63,223 nt of DNA. Source: Nitrospira sp. GTDB lineage: Bacteria > Nitrospirota > Nitrospiria > Nitrospirales > UBA8639. The DNA lies in NCBI GenBank assembly GCA_028819435.1, contig JAPPLK010000029.1:1-63223 (forward strand), read 5' to 3'. Both the position numbers and the translations under genes were made by a program. Within the stretch, counting starts at the first letter, position 1. Each line of letters starts with the position of its first letter. Positions 45,123 to 53,312 of this stretch are shown one piece after another. The notes below the pieces were generated by a model, which worked only from the letters and a program-made list of their open reading frames with translations, ran no database searches and was not told the DNA's origin.

Positions 45123-45199
45123 GTTCTTCAGTCATTCGTTGACAATTTCTGCCTCTTCTTTCCCCTCCTTTGTAAGGAGGGGTCAGGGGAGGTAGAGCC
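45123..45199. repeat. Dispersed TTTGTAAGG-family element, copy 3, one arm only
   Basis: GTTCTTCAGTCATTCGTTGA outer motif, then CCCTCCTTTGTAAGGAGGGG and GGGGAGGTAGAG. Only the half element is present. The preceding bases of the gap (44925-45122) contain no recognisable gene. It ends 31 bases before a HEAT-repeat gene. Confidence 0.7.
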
Positions 45200-45229
45200 C
45201 GAGCAACAAATGAGTGAGCACATACGGGG

Positions 45230-46327
45230 ATGACCATGGCCGATAGTGTGGCGGAATGCATTGCCGCCTTGAAGGATGAGGATTGGGGTATCCGCGAAGA
45301 TGCGGCCATTGCCCTTGGCGAATCCCGTGACCCCAGAGGAGTGAATCCGTTGATTGAGGCTTTACGGGATTCAGACCGGGCCGTGAAAACGGCCGCCACC
45401 AATGCGTTGACAGCCATCGGAACTCCGGCCGTCGTGGACTTGAGTTACTGCCTGCAGGACCCGGATTTGTCCGTGCAGGAGGCTGCGGCGTCCGTTTTGT
45501 CCGAGATTGCCGATGAGCGGGTGCTCGAACCCTTGGAGTCCGCGCTTCTGAACCAGGATTGGGTCGTGCGCATGCATGCTGCCCGGGCCGTGGGGCGCCT
45601 CGGGAACCCACGGTCGGTCGAGACCCTGGTGCTGCTGCTTCAGGATAAAGTACCGGCGGTCCGTGATGAAGCCATTGCGGCCTTGGTGTCCATTGGCGAG
45701 TCGGCGGTCGAGCCCTTGGTGGCGGCGCTTAAAGATCAGGATTGGCGGGTCCGCTTGCGAGCCACGGAAGCGTTGTGCGTCTTGAAATCCCCGACGGCCG
45801 TCGAGCCCCTGGTGCGAATTGTGCAGCACGATCCCGATACCGCCGTGCGCCAGGAGGCCATTCGGGCACTCGGGTATATCGGCGACAAAGCCGCAGTCGA
45901 TCCCCTCTTGGGGATCATTGAGGAACCCCGCTTGCAGGTTCGCGTCATCGAAGCGCTCGGGAGAATCGGCGACCGGCGGGTCCTCCCCATGCTGTTTCGG
46001 TTGGTGAGCGAGTTGAAGACCAGTGATTATGAAGATCGAACCCCGGCCTGTGAGGATAACCGGTACGAAGAGGATCTGGCCCGCGTGGAGGAGGCCATTC
46101 GGGCCATTGCCCGCATCCATGACGAGGAGGCCATTCCCCTGTTGATCACGGCCCTGCAAAGCACCCTGATACGGAACGAAGCGAGTGACGCCCTGGTCCA
46201 GTTCGGACAGAAGGCCATTGCTCCTTTGGTCAGACAACTGCAACGTGAACAGGATGAAAACATTCGCTACCATATCAAGGAAACCCTGACCCAGTTGGGA
46301 TGGAACCCCAAACGGGTACGGTTGTAG
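45230..46327 (+). CDS. HEAT-repeat protein
   Basis: 365 residues; the start could also be the ATG six bases later. About nine to ten PBS-lyase-type HEAT repeats, e.g. KDEDWGIREDAAIALGES, LNQDWVVRMHAARAVGRLG and KDQDWRVRLRATEALCVL. The region around YEDRTPACEDNRYEEDLARV (about 263) breaks the repeat pattern. It probably acts as a protein-binding scaffold. It is the first of four HEAT genes in a row. Confidence 0.85.
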   Translation: MTMADSVAECIAALKDEDWGIREDAAIALGESRDPRGVNPLIEALRDSDRAVKTAATNALTAIGTPAVVDLSYCLQDPDLSVQEAAASVLSEIADERVLEPLESALLNQDWVVRMHAARAVGRLGNPRSVETLVLLLQDKVPAVRDEAIAALVSIGESAVEPLVAALKDQDWRVRLRATEALCVLKSPTAVEPLVRIVQHDPDTAVRQEAIRALGYIGDKAAVDPLLGIIEEPRLQVRVIEALGRIGDRRVLPMLFRLVSELKTSDYEDRTPACEDNRYEEDLARVEEAIRAIARIHDEEAIPLLITALQSTLIRNEASDALVQFGQKAIAPLVRQLQREQDENIRYHIKETLTQLGWNPKRVRL

Positions 46328-46418
46328 TACAATCCCTCGTGCAGGTTTGCCGCCTGCACCACAAGGGATGAAAAGGGAATCCTCAGATCCCCGCCCCGCG
46401 TGGGCTTGGTTCTCTTTT

Positions 46419-46535
46419 CCTCCCCTTTGTAAGGGGAGGTTAGGTGGGGTAGAGTATCGCGTCCATGAGTCCGGTGTTTCGTCGTTCTGGCCACCGGCTC
46501 TACCTCCCCTCGCCCCTCCTTACAAAGGAGGGGAA
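46419..46535. repeat. Dispersed TTTGTAAGG-family element, copy 4
   Basis: Left arm CCTCCCCTTTGTAAGGGGAGG plus AGGTGGGGTAGAGT, right arm GGCTCTACCTCCCC plus CCTCCTTACAAAGGAGGGG, as in copy 2 but without the outer arms. It separates the first HEAT gene from the second and would not be expected to carry a promoter or gene. Confidence 0.75.
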
Positions 46536-46588
46536 CAGGAAGATTATTTTCGTATCAATCGCGAATGAAGGGATAAGACCAGACCGCC

Positions 46589-47686
46589 ATGCCGAAAGAA
46601 ACCATTGAAGTCATCGTGACCGAGCTTGACCATGAGGAAGATTGGCGACGTATGCGCGCCACGGCCACGTGTCTGAAGGGCGGCCCCAACGTCGTGGCCC
46701 TGGTCATCGAGGCCATGAAAACCGGGGCGCCGGATTATCAGGTTGAAGCGGCCCGCATGTTGGCGCGGATCCGGGATCCCCAGGCCGGGGTGCCGCTGGT
46801 CGAGTTGATGCAGGGCGAGAATGAGAGCGTGCGGGAGGCCGTGGTGGACTCATTGGAACAAATGGCCGGCATCGTCAATGAAGAGACCGCGGCGGCCCTG
46901 GTCGAGCTGTTGAAACATGAAACGCTTCGCCCATCGGTAGCCAAGCTCTTGGGGGTCATTCCCACGTCGATCGGCCCCCTGACCGTCATGCTCAAGGACC
47001 CGGATGAAGAGGCGCGGGTCAACGCCGCCCGGATCCTCGATCATCTCCTGGACCCACGCTCTGCGGATGCGCTGGTCGATGCGATGGGAGATCCCGCGTT
47101 GTGTGACCTGACGATCGGTACCCTGAAAAAACTCAGCGCCATTCGGGATCGCATTGACGAGGTGATGGATGAATTACGCGACGTGGAAGAGTCCGAACTC
47201 CGGGAAGGGGCGCGGCAGGAAGCCGTGCACAAGTTGCACCCGATCGGCCGGCCGAGCGTCGAGATCTTAATCGAGTACCTCGAAGACGATGATTGGGTGG
47301 TGCGTGAAGCCGCGGCGGACGTATTGGGAAAAATCGGCGACGTCCGGGCGGTTGAGCCGTTGATCGATCGTCTCAAGCGGGATAAGGATACGGGCGTCAA
47401 AGAACTGGCGACCAAGGGCTTGGGATTGATCGGCGACGCCAGGCCGGTTCCTCTCCTGATTGACATGATTCCGATCAAACCGTTACGGGTATTGGCAGTG
47501 GAAGCCCTGGAAAAGATCAAGGACGTGGAGGCCCTGCGTCCCTATGCGGAGGTGTTCAAGAAAATGAAAAACGACCGGGACGGGTTGGTTTCGTATAACT
47601 CCGGGGTCATCATCGATAAATTGGAAGCCGCGGCCGCGCAGATGGATGAAACGCAGTGGGCGGAGAAGGAGCAGGTGAATGGCTGA
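46589..47686 (+). CDS. HEAT-repeat protein
   Basis: 365 residues. The N-terminal part starts ETIEVIVTELDHEEDWRRMR; repeats follow such as YQVEAARMLARIRDPQAGVP and LEDDDWVVREAADVLGKIG-type units. A middle segment (about 170-215) with IRDRIDEVMDELRDVEESEL looks like an acidic helical linker rather than HEAT. The 3' end overlaps the next HEAT gene by eight bases, indicating translational coupling. Confidence 0.83.
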   Translation: MPKETIEVIVTELDHEEDWRRMRATATCLKGGPNVVALVIEAMKTGAPDYQVEAARMLARIRDPQAGVPLVELMQGENESVREAVVDSLEQMAGIVNEETAAALVELLKHETLRPSVAKLLGVIPTSIGPLTVMLKDPDEEARVNAARILDHLLDPRSADALVDAMGDPALCDLTIGTLKKLSAIRDRIDEVMDELRDVEESELREGARQEAVHKLHPIGRPSVEILIEYLEDDDWVVREAAADVLGKIGDVRAVEPLIDRLKRDKDTGVKELATKGLGLIGDARPVPLLIDMIPIKPLRVLAVEALEKIKDVEALRPYAEVFKKMKNDRDGLVSYNSGVIIDKLEAAAAQMDETQWAEKEQVNG

Positions 47687-48434
47687 GAGTCAGCGCATTG
47701 AACAATTATTGGCCGCGCTTCGTGATGAAAACGAAGGTCTGCAAAATTATGCGGCGTCCGGACTCGGGGAAATGGGTGATTCGGCCATCCCCCGCCTGAT
47801 CGAGATGTTTGAGGATGACGATCTCGTGATCCGGGAGGCCGCGGTCAATGCCGTCGTGCAAATCGGGGAACCGGCGATTGATCCCTTGATCGAAGCGTTG
47901 GAAGAAGATGAATGGACCGTGCGAGAGCAGGCCGCAACGGCGCTCGGGAAATTGAAGAGCTCCCGGGCGGTGCCACCGTTGGTCAAGGCCTTGAAAGACA
48001 AAGATGGGGGCGTCCGAACTGCCGCGGTCTGGGCCCTGGAACGGATCGGCGATCCCGAAGCCGTGCCGGCCCTGGTGGACTTGCTCATGGATGCGATGTT
48101 GCGTGAAGACGTGGCTCGCGTGTTAAAAAAGATCGGCGACGCCAGGGCTACGGATGCCTTGATCGACGGGCTGAAAGGATCCAATTGGATCGTCCGCCGT
48201 CATGCCGCCGAAGCCTTGGGGAAAATCGGGGACTCCAAAGGGTTTTCGCCGCTGGTGGAAGCCTTGACGGATGAGGACTGGCTGGTACGCCGGAACGCGG
48301 CTGAATCCTTAGCCCGGTTGGGCGATGCCCGCGCCATTCAGCCGGTGGTCGCCTTGTTGGAAGATGAAAACGAAATGGTCCGCGACACCGCCGAAGGCGT
48401 GTTGGCGAGTTTAGGATGGAAACCTGAGTCCTGA
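47679..48434 (+). CDS. HEAT-repeat protein
   Basis: 251 residues, nearly eight regular HEAT repeats from residue 10 to the end (e.g. EDDDLVIREAAVNAVVQIGE, EEDEWTVREQAATALGKL, TDEDWLVRRNAAESLARLG). No other domain. Overlaps the previous gene by eight bases and is followed by another HEAT gene after 19 bases. Confidence 0.88.
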   Translation: MAESQRIEQLLAALRDENEGLQNYAASGLGEMGDSAIPRLIEMFEDDDLVIREAAVNAVVQIGEPAIDPLIEALEEDEWTVREQAATALGKLKSSRAVPPLVKALKDKDGGVRTAAVWALERIGDPEAVPALVDLLMDAMLREDVARVLKKIGDARATDALIDGLKGSNWIVRRHAAEALGKIGDSKGFSPLVEALTDEDWLVRRNAAESLARLGDARAIQPVVALLEDENEMVRDTAEGVLASLGWKPES

Positions 48435-48453
48435 AGAAGAAGGAGACGTAGAT

Positions 48454-49125
48454 ATGGCAGATCCAGTTCCAACCCCTCTTGTGCAAATTACTCCCAAGAG
48501 TGCCAAGAAAGACGGCTTTAACCTGGTGACCGAAAACGTCATCGCCGTCAACCTGGAAGACAGGCAGCTTGAAGTCGAGTTGTTGGCCTATGATGGGAAA
48601 ACCGTATTATTGGACGTGGCCGAAGACGCGCTTGAGGATCTCCAAAAAATCAAGCCGGGTGACGGGGCGACCCTCCGCATCGTCGAGGAAGAAGGCAAGC
48701 GGCTGGTCAAGCAGTTTCGGATTCGGGCGAAAGATCCGAACGTCGTCAAAGTCGACGCCGCGTTGATGGATTTGAAGGATTCACACTGGCTCAATCGCAA
48801 ATATGCCATTGAGACGTTGGGAGAGCTCAAGTCCGCCGACGCCGTGGATCCCCTCGTCGAATGTTTGGAAGACGAGGTGGGTGACGTCCGGCATCGAGCC
48901 TATGACGCCTTGATCAAAATCGGGGCACCGTCCGTTTCCAAAGTGATTCCGCTGCTGGTGTCGGAAGAAGATGAATTGCGTCAGTCCGCGACCGAGATTC
49001 TGCGGAAAATCGGCAAGCCGGCGGTCGAACCCTTGGCTACGGCCCTGGTCGATGCCGAGGGTCCGTTGAAAAAACGGATTACCAAGGTGTTGGATCGCAT
49101 GGGGTATAAACCCAAAGAGGCGTAA
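48454..49125 (+). CDS. Two-domain protein: N-terminal beta domain plus HEAT repeats
   Basis: 223 residues. The first 90 residues are a separate beta-rich domain (LEDRQLEVELLAYDGKTVLL, KPGDGATLRIVEEEGKRLVK), which I cannot name. From about 100 HEAT repeats follow (KDSHWLNRKYAIETLGEL, EDEVGDVRHRAYDALIKIG). It closes the four-gene HEAT array, with a good AGAAGGAGA ribosome site upstream. Convergent with ugd. Confidence 0.82.
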   Translation: MADPVPTPLVQITPKSAKKDGFNLVTENVIAVNLEDRQLEVELLAYDGKTVLLDVAEDALEDLQKIKPGDGATLRIVEEEGKRLVKQFRIRAKDPNVVKVDAALMDLKDSHWLNRKYAIETLGELKSADAVDPLVECLEDEVGDVRHRAYDALIKIGAPSVSKVIPLLVSEEDELRQSATEILRKIGKPAVEPLATALVDAEGPLKKRITKVLDRMGYKPKEA

Positions 49126-49139
49126 GCAGGCCGGTACGG

Positions 49140-50471
49140 TTAAGAGGTCTTATAGGGGTTCACGCCGACGGCGGGACGGCCGACCGACACGTAATGAAAC
49201 CCGCAGGCGGCGACCCGTTCGGGATCGTAGGCGTTCCGGAGGTCGATAAACACCGGCACGCGCAACAGCGATTTCGCGCGCTCCAAATCCAGGTTCCGGA
49301 ATTGATTCCACTCCGTAGCGAGCACCACGGCATCCGCGCCCGTCATGGCATCATACGCATCCTGACAGCCGATCAGGCCGGGTAACGCGTTCAGCGCGCC
49401 GGCCAATCCTTCCGGGTCATAGGCCCGGATGGCGCAGCCTTCCTTCATCAGGTGTTCCGCGATCATCAACGCGGGTGAATCCCGGAGATCATCGGTATTG
49501 GGTTTAAAGGACAACCCCAAGAGGGCCAGGGTCTTCCCTTGGACGCCGTTCACCGCGTCACGGATTTTATCGACCATGCGAGCGCGTTGTTGCTCATTCA
49601 CGCGTTTGGTTGTGGCTGCCAGCTTCATGTCATAGCCGGCTGTTTCTCCGATATGAACCAGCGCCGCGGTGTCCTTCCCGAAACACGAGCCGCCGAACCC
49701 GGGTCCGGCGTGCAGGAATTTGGACCCGATCCGTTTGTCCAGCCCCATGGCTTTGGCCACGGTTTGCACGTTGGCATCCACCAGTTCACACAAATTGGCC
49801 ACTTCGTTGATAAAGGAAATCTTGGTAGCCAGGAACACGTTCGACGCGTATTTGATCATTTCTGCCGTCTGAAGGTTCGTTACCACGAACGGCGTTTCAA
49901 TCAGGTACAATGGCCGATAGAGATCCTTCAGGATAGCTGCGGCCTGTTCGCTCTCCACGCCAATGACCACGCGGTCCGGGCGCATGAAATCTTCAATGGC
50001 CGATCCTTCGCGGAGAAACTCCGGGTTGGACGCCACGTCGAAATTGACGGATTTGGATTGATGGGCCTTGATGATGTCCCGCACGCGCGTCGCGGTTCCC
50101 ACGGGCACGGTCGACTTGGTGGCCACCACCTTGTACCCCGTCATGCGGTTCCCGATGCTGCGGGCCACTTCATCCACGTAGGACAGGTCGGCCGAACCAT
50201 CGAGGTTTGAGGGCGTGCCGACCGCGATAAAAATCACCAACGCCGTGTCCACGGCCTGATTCAAGTCGGTGGTAAAGGTAAGCCGGCCGGCGTGGAGGCC
50301 TTTGGCCACCAATGCGGCCAAGCCCGGTTCATAAAACGGCACGTCACCACGTTCCAACTGTTGAACGCGCGAGGCGTCGACGTCCATGCACGTCACGTTG
50401 AGTCCGAACTCCGCAAAACACGCGCCGGTGACGAGTCCCACGTATCCCGTTCCCAGAACACTAATATGCAT
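49140..50471 (-). CDS. ugd: UDP-glucose 6-dehydrogenase
   Basis: 443 residues from ATG 50471 (GGGG ribosome site), not the longer upstream frame. The NAD-binding motif is ISVLGTGYVGLVTGACFAE; the catalytic segment is GPGFGGSCFGKDTAALV with the active-site Cys; and ALLGLSFKPNTDDLRDSPA is the family hallmark. It oxidises UDP-glucose to UDP-glucuronate for capsule, exopolysaccharide or LPS sugars. No polysaccharide genes are adjacent in this window. Confidence 0.95.
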   Translation of the reverse strand: MHISVLGTGYVGLVTGACFAEFGLNVTCMDVDASRVQQLERGDVPFYEPGLAALVAKGLHAGRLTFTTDLNQAVDTALVIFIAVGTPSNLDGSADLSYVDEVARSIGNRMTGYKVVATKSTVPVGTATRVRDIIKAHQSKSVNFDVASNPEFLREGSAIEDFMRPDRVVIGVESEQAAAILKDLYRPLYLIETPFVVTNLQTAEMIKYASNVFLATKISFINEVANLCELVDANVQTVAKAMGLDKRIGSKFLHAGPGFGGSCFGKDTAALVHIGETAGYDMKLAATTKRVNEQQRARMVDKIRDAVNGVQGKTLALLGLSFKPNTDDLRDSPALMIAEHLMKEGCAIRAYDPEGLAGALNALPGLIGCQDAYDAMTGADAVVLATEWNQFRNLDLERAKSLLRVPVFIDLRNAYDPERVAACGFHYVSVGRPAVGVNPYKTS

Positions 50472-50573
50472 CGCAACCCCTTGGATGAGAAATAGTGTAC
50501 ACGTTGAATTTTTGTAGATGATCGACCATCTGTCAACGATCCGGTAAAGAGTATCACAATTCGATAAACAACG

Positions 50574-50595
50574 GACAACCACAGGGGGTTGTCCC
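50574..50595. repeat. GGACAACC palindrome
   Basis: GGACAACC, six bases, GGTTGTCC. A related GGGACAACC...GGTTGTCC palindrome occurs at about 59549-59571 upstream of the tesA-like coding region. Likely a REP-type sequence. Confidence 0.5.
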
Positions 50596-50673
50596 TACAG
50601 GTGTATCTTCACGGGTTTTCTTGACAGGGTAGCAGAGGCGAACTAGAATCAAAATCGAAAGTCCTTCCCGAGA

Positions 50674-50748
50674 GCGGGAATAGCTCAGTGGTAGAGCATC
50701 GCCTTGCCAAGGCGAGGGTCGGGGGTTCAAATCCCCTTTCCCGCTCCA
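50674..50748 (+). tRNA. tRNA-Gly (GCC)
   Basis: 75 bases including an encoded CCA. Acceptor GCGGGAA pairs with TTCCCGC, D arm GCTC-AGTGGTA-GAGC, anticodon stem TCGCC/GGCGA around loop TTGCCAA (anticodon GCC), T arm GGGGG-TTCAAAT-CCCCT. All stems pair apart from one G-T pair. Its 3' end is the start of a tandem repeat array. Confidence 0.95.
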
Positions 50749-51123
50749 ATCTTCCCCCAACGCACCGCTGGATTTGAACGCCCGACCGGGGATTCCGAAA
50801 GGGGTGTGCCCCTTTCGCGGGGTGACCGGAGCAACGCGAAGGCGCGAGGGGGCTGGCCCCCTAGCGGGAGACGGCGGAGACGGGGTTTGGTCTGCGCCGG
50901 CGACGGAGGGGGTTCAAATCCCCTTTCCCGCTCCAATCTTCCCCCAACGCACCGCTGGATTTGAACGCCCGACCGGGGATTCCGAAAGGGGTGTGCCCCT
51001 TTCGCGGGGTGACCGGAGCAACGCGAAGGCGCGAGGGGGCTGGCCCCCTAGCGGGAGACGGCGGAGACGGGGTTTGGTCTGCGCCGGCGACGGAGGGGGT
51101 TCAAATCCCCTTTCCCGCTCCAA
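50721..51123. repeat. 187-bp tandem repeat built on the tRNA-Gly 3' end
   Basis: The 28-base T-arm/acceptor end of the tRNA (starting GGGGGTTCAAATCCCC) recurs at 50908 and 51095, with exactly 187 bases between copies. Units 50721-50907 and 50908-51094 are essentially identical; the third is the 28-base stub. Frames read across it are chance. It could be a stack of attachment-site repeats or a recent unequal duplication. Confidence 0.9.
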
Positions 51124-51141
51124 CTTTCAGCGCCATGAGAG

Positions 51142-51495
51142 TCATGCGGCATGCGGCTGAATTTCTCGTTCGATTCTACGGCGAACCGTGCGTTCGGCGA
51201 CGTCAAGATCATAGCGGGTCTGCAGATTAATCCAGAACTCCGGTGTCGTCCCAAAATATCGCCCGAGGCGTAGCGCGGTGTCGGTTGTGATGGCGCGGCG
51301 TCCGATCACGATATCGTTCAACCGCGGGCGTGAAACCTTGAGCGCCTTGGCAAGCCGATACACGCTGAGATCCATTGGTGTCAGAAATTCATCACGTAGT
51401 ATCTCACCGGGATGCATCGGCGGTAGTCGCCGTCCTGATGTTACGTCCGAGAAATCAATCTGCCGCCGGTCGATGTTCTTCCGCTGAATGGCCAT
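51142..51495 (-). CDS. higA: HigA-family antitoxin
   Basis: 117 residues; start at ATG 51495 with GAGGAGG upstream, GTG 51501 being an alternative. The XRE-type helix-turn-helix reads SVYRLAKALKVSRPRLNDIV, preceded by MHPGEILRDEFL, the HigA hallmark. It binds the toxin and autoregulates the promoter. The toxin gene lies directly upstream (16 bases), the usual HigBA order. Confidence 0.9.
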   Translation of the reverse strand: MAIQRKNIDRRQIDFSDVTSGRRLPPMHPGEILRDEFLTPMDLSVYRLAKALKVSRPRLNDIVIGRRAITTDTALRLGRYFGTTPEFWINLQTRYDLDVAERTVRRRIEREIQPHAA

Positions 51496-51510
51496 GGTCA
51501 CTTCGCCTCC

Positions 51511-51792
51511 TCAATGGTAATCAACGATCTCGACATGCCAAGCTTCACCGTTTCGCCAAACGAAACAAACGCGCCACTGTTTGTTGATGCGAATACTGTA
51601 TTGCCCCTGGCGCTCTCCCTTCAAGGCTTCCAGCCGATTGCCGGGCGGTATGCGCAGGTCATCCAATCGGGTAGCTGCCTCAATGATCAGGAGCTTCGTC
51701 CGTGCATGCCGCTGGACCCTCAGGGGCAGGTTGCGAACAGCCAGACCGACGAAGATGGCTGCCGTGCGTTTGTCGGCAAAGCTCTTGATCAC
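51511..51792 (-). CDS. higB: HigB/RelE-type toxin
   Basis: 93 residues. MIKSFADKRTAAIF start, RLDDLRIPPGNRLEALKG and YSIRINKQWRVCFVWRNGEA are the RelE/HigB barrel; the basic Arg and the late aromatic/acidic residues needed for mRNA cleavage on the ribosome appear present. It lies near a tRNA gene, as mobile TA modules often do. Confidence 0.9.
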   Translation of the reverse strand: MIKSFADKRTAAIFVGLAVRNLPLRVQRHARTKLLIIEAATRLDDLRIPPGNRLEALKGERQGQYSIRINKQWRVCFVWRNGEAWHVEIVDYH

Positions 51793-52031
51793 GACTGATC
51801 GTAACGATTAACGGTACGCTCGGTCAAGTGCGCAACACCGGTTTGGCTTTCGCCCTCTCCCTCCCGCAAGCCTGTTATTTCCACTTTTGTCCGACTAGCT
51901 TTCAGAACCAAACGGAATCTGGCCATTCAATCCTTCGACATCAACGGGTCCCTTCCCAAAGGGGTCTAGGTGCGGATGTTCGAAGTTCATTTCCGGTCCG
52001 TTCTTAATATTATTAAGTATTTTTACCCCCA

Positions 52032-52652
52032 TCATCTATACTTGTAATGTTCAAAATCAGGGCCTAGAGTGCTTTCAAGTACTGAGTTTGATCGCTGGAA
52101 TAACGCTTCGGCTTCATTACTCTTTCCCATTCTTTGATAAACCACGCCAAGATTATTTAAGGTCAGAGCCACTTGCAAATCATTTGGTCCTAAGTTGGCT
52201 TCTCGAATATCTAAGGCGCGTTTCAACGCCCATTCCGCGTCATCTAATTTACCTCTAACTGAATATACTCTTCCTAATCCGTTAAGAGTCGCTGCAACTT
52301 CATTGGTGAAAGGTCCTAGTTGTATTTCTAATATTTCTAATGAGCGAATAAACAAGGCCTCCGCTCCAGCAATTTTTCTTTCAAATTCATTCTCTGGGAG
52401 ATTCAAAGACGCGCCTTGGCGGAAATACACTTCTGCCAAGGCATTTGAGCCTATCGCTACGTTTAAAGATTTGGCCCCATAACTTTTTTCGATTATTTTA
52501 AGTGCTCTTTCGAAATGTGGCTCCGCTTCTTCTAAATTTCCCATTTCAAAATAGAACTTTCCAATTTTTTCGAGGCAAACTGCCACACTCGGATGGTTAG
52601 GACCTTTAACTATTTCCAAAAATTTTAAGGTTGCTTTCTCAAGCCAGTTCAT
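52032..52652 (-). CDS. Tetratricopeptide-repeat protein
   Basis: 206 residues from ATG 52652, which has an AAAGGAGGA ribosome site; the longer frame is unlikely. About four TPR units of roughly 42 residues with the kinesin-light-chain-like pattern: VAVCLEKIGKFYFEMGNLEE, VAATLNGLGRVYSVRGKLDD and VALTLNNLGVVYQRMGKSNE. The coding sequence is visibly AT-richer than its neighbours, suggesting horizontal gain. A short AT hairpin (52007-52021) lies downstream. The remainder of 51793-52031 shows nothing more. Confidence 0.85.
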   Translation of the reverse strand: MNWLEKATLKFLEIVKGPNHPSVAVCLEKIGKFYFEMGNLEEAEPHFERALKIIEKSYGAKSLNVAIGSNALAEVYFRQGASLNLPENEFERKIAGAEALFIRSLEILEIQLGPFTNEVAATLNGLGRVYSVRGKLDDAEWALKRALDIREANLGPNDLQVALTLNNLGVVYQRMGKSNEAEALFQRSNSVLESTLGPDFEHYKYR

Positions 52653-52699
52653 GAGTTCAAATCCTCCTTTCCGATCCAACCTTCTTTTCAGAGTACAGG

Positions 52700-53308
52700 T
52701 TAGGCCCAATCCCACCTCAGCCTTGCGAATTGAGCAAAAGCCGAGCCGATGATTGTCCACTTTTTCTTATTGCGCCATGTTAGGTATTCTGAGACAAAGA
52801 ACCGGGACTCAGGTTCATCATATCCCGGATAAGGATGAGCGGAGATTCGCCTTTGTTTTTTGGAGAATTCGTTAGTTAAATTCGCCACGGCATTACATGC
52901 AAGGTGTCCCATCACCCATACGATGGAGGCATGAGCAATTGCTCGACGAAGATGGTCAGGTTTCTGCACTCGCGCTGCTTTATACCTTTGGGCTGCTTGT
53001 CGCTCCCGCCGGATATCCTCCCGGGTCATGGGGCAACGAATGGCATGATCGAACAAAAATCCTGCTTGCCGAAATCCTTCAAGCGTTGGGGTATATAGCA
53101 GTTTTAGTTCAGAAAGGGTTGAAAGGAGACCTTTTCTGACTATTACCGGATCTTTTTGGTAATTCTCTGGCGGGTCATAAAAGTATGCCGACTCAAGACC
53201 ACCGGGGTTCTCTCCGATGATGAGACAACGAAGCTGGGATGGCTGCCAACGCCCTTGAACATCGAAGTCGTCATACGGATGAGTGTGATTACAACAGTTC
53301 ATAATCAT
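52700..53308 (-). CDS. Uracil-DNA-glycosylase-superfamily-like protein
   Basis: 202 residues. RCLIIGENPGG (about 27-37) matches the first glycosylase motif (GExPG), FLFDHAIRCPM resembles the TN-x-x-KC segment, ASIVWVMGHLACNAV the ALG helix, and ISAHPYPGYD the HPS-like loop. These are in the right order for the family 4/5 fold. The usual iron-sulfur cysteines are not all present. The likely role is DNA repair or base excision, possibly within a mobile region. The 3' end lies 47 bases upstream of the TPR gene. Confidence 0.5.
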   Translation of the reverse strand: MIMNCCNHTHPYDDFDVQGRWQPSQLRCLIIGENPGGLESAYFYDPPENYQKDPVIVRKGLLSTLSELKLLYTPTLEGFRQAGFLFDHAIRCPMTREDIRRERQAAQRYKAARVQKPDHLRRAIAHASIVWVMGHLACNAVANLTNEFSKKQRRISAHPYPGYDEPESRFFVSEYLTWRNKKKWTIIGSAFAQFARLRWDWA

Positions 53309-53312
53309 TGCA

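Noticed and set aside
50721..51123. Tandem repeat as a CRISPR array
   Set aside because: Spacers are identical and the repeats are tRNA 3' ends; no cas genes.
50727..51160. Duplicate small frames in the tRNA repeat region, in both strands
   Set aside because: Identical frames arise from the 187-bp repeat and the tRNA end; composition and context argue against coding.
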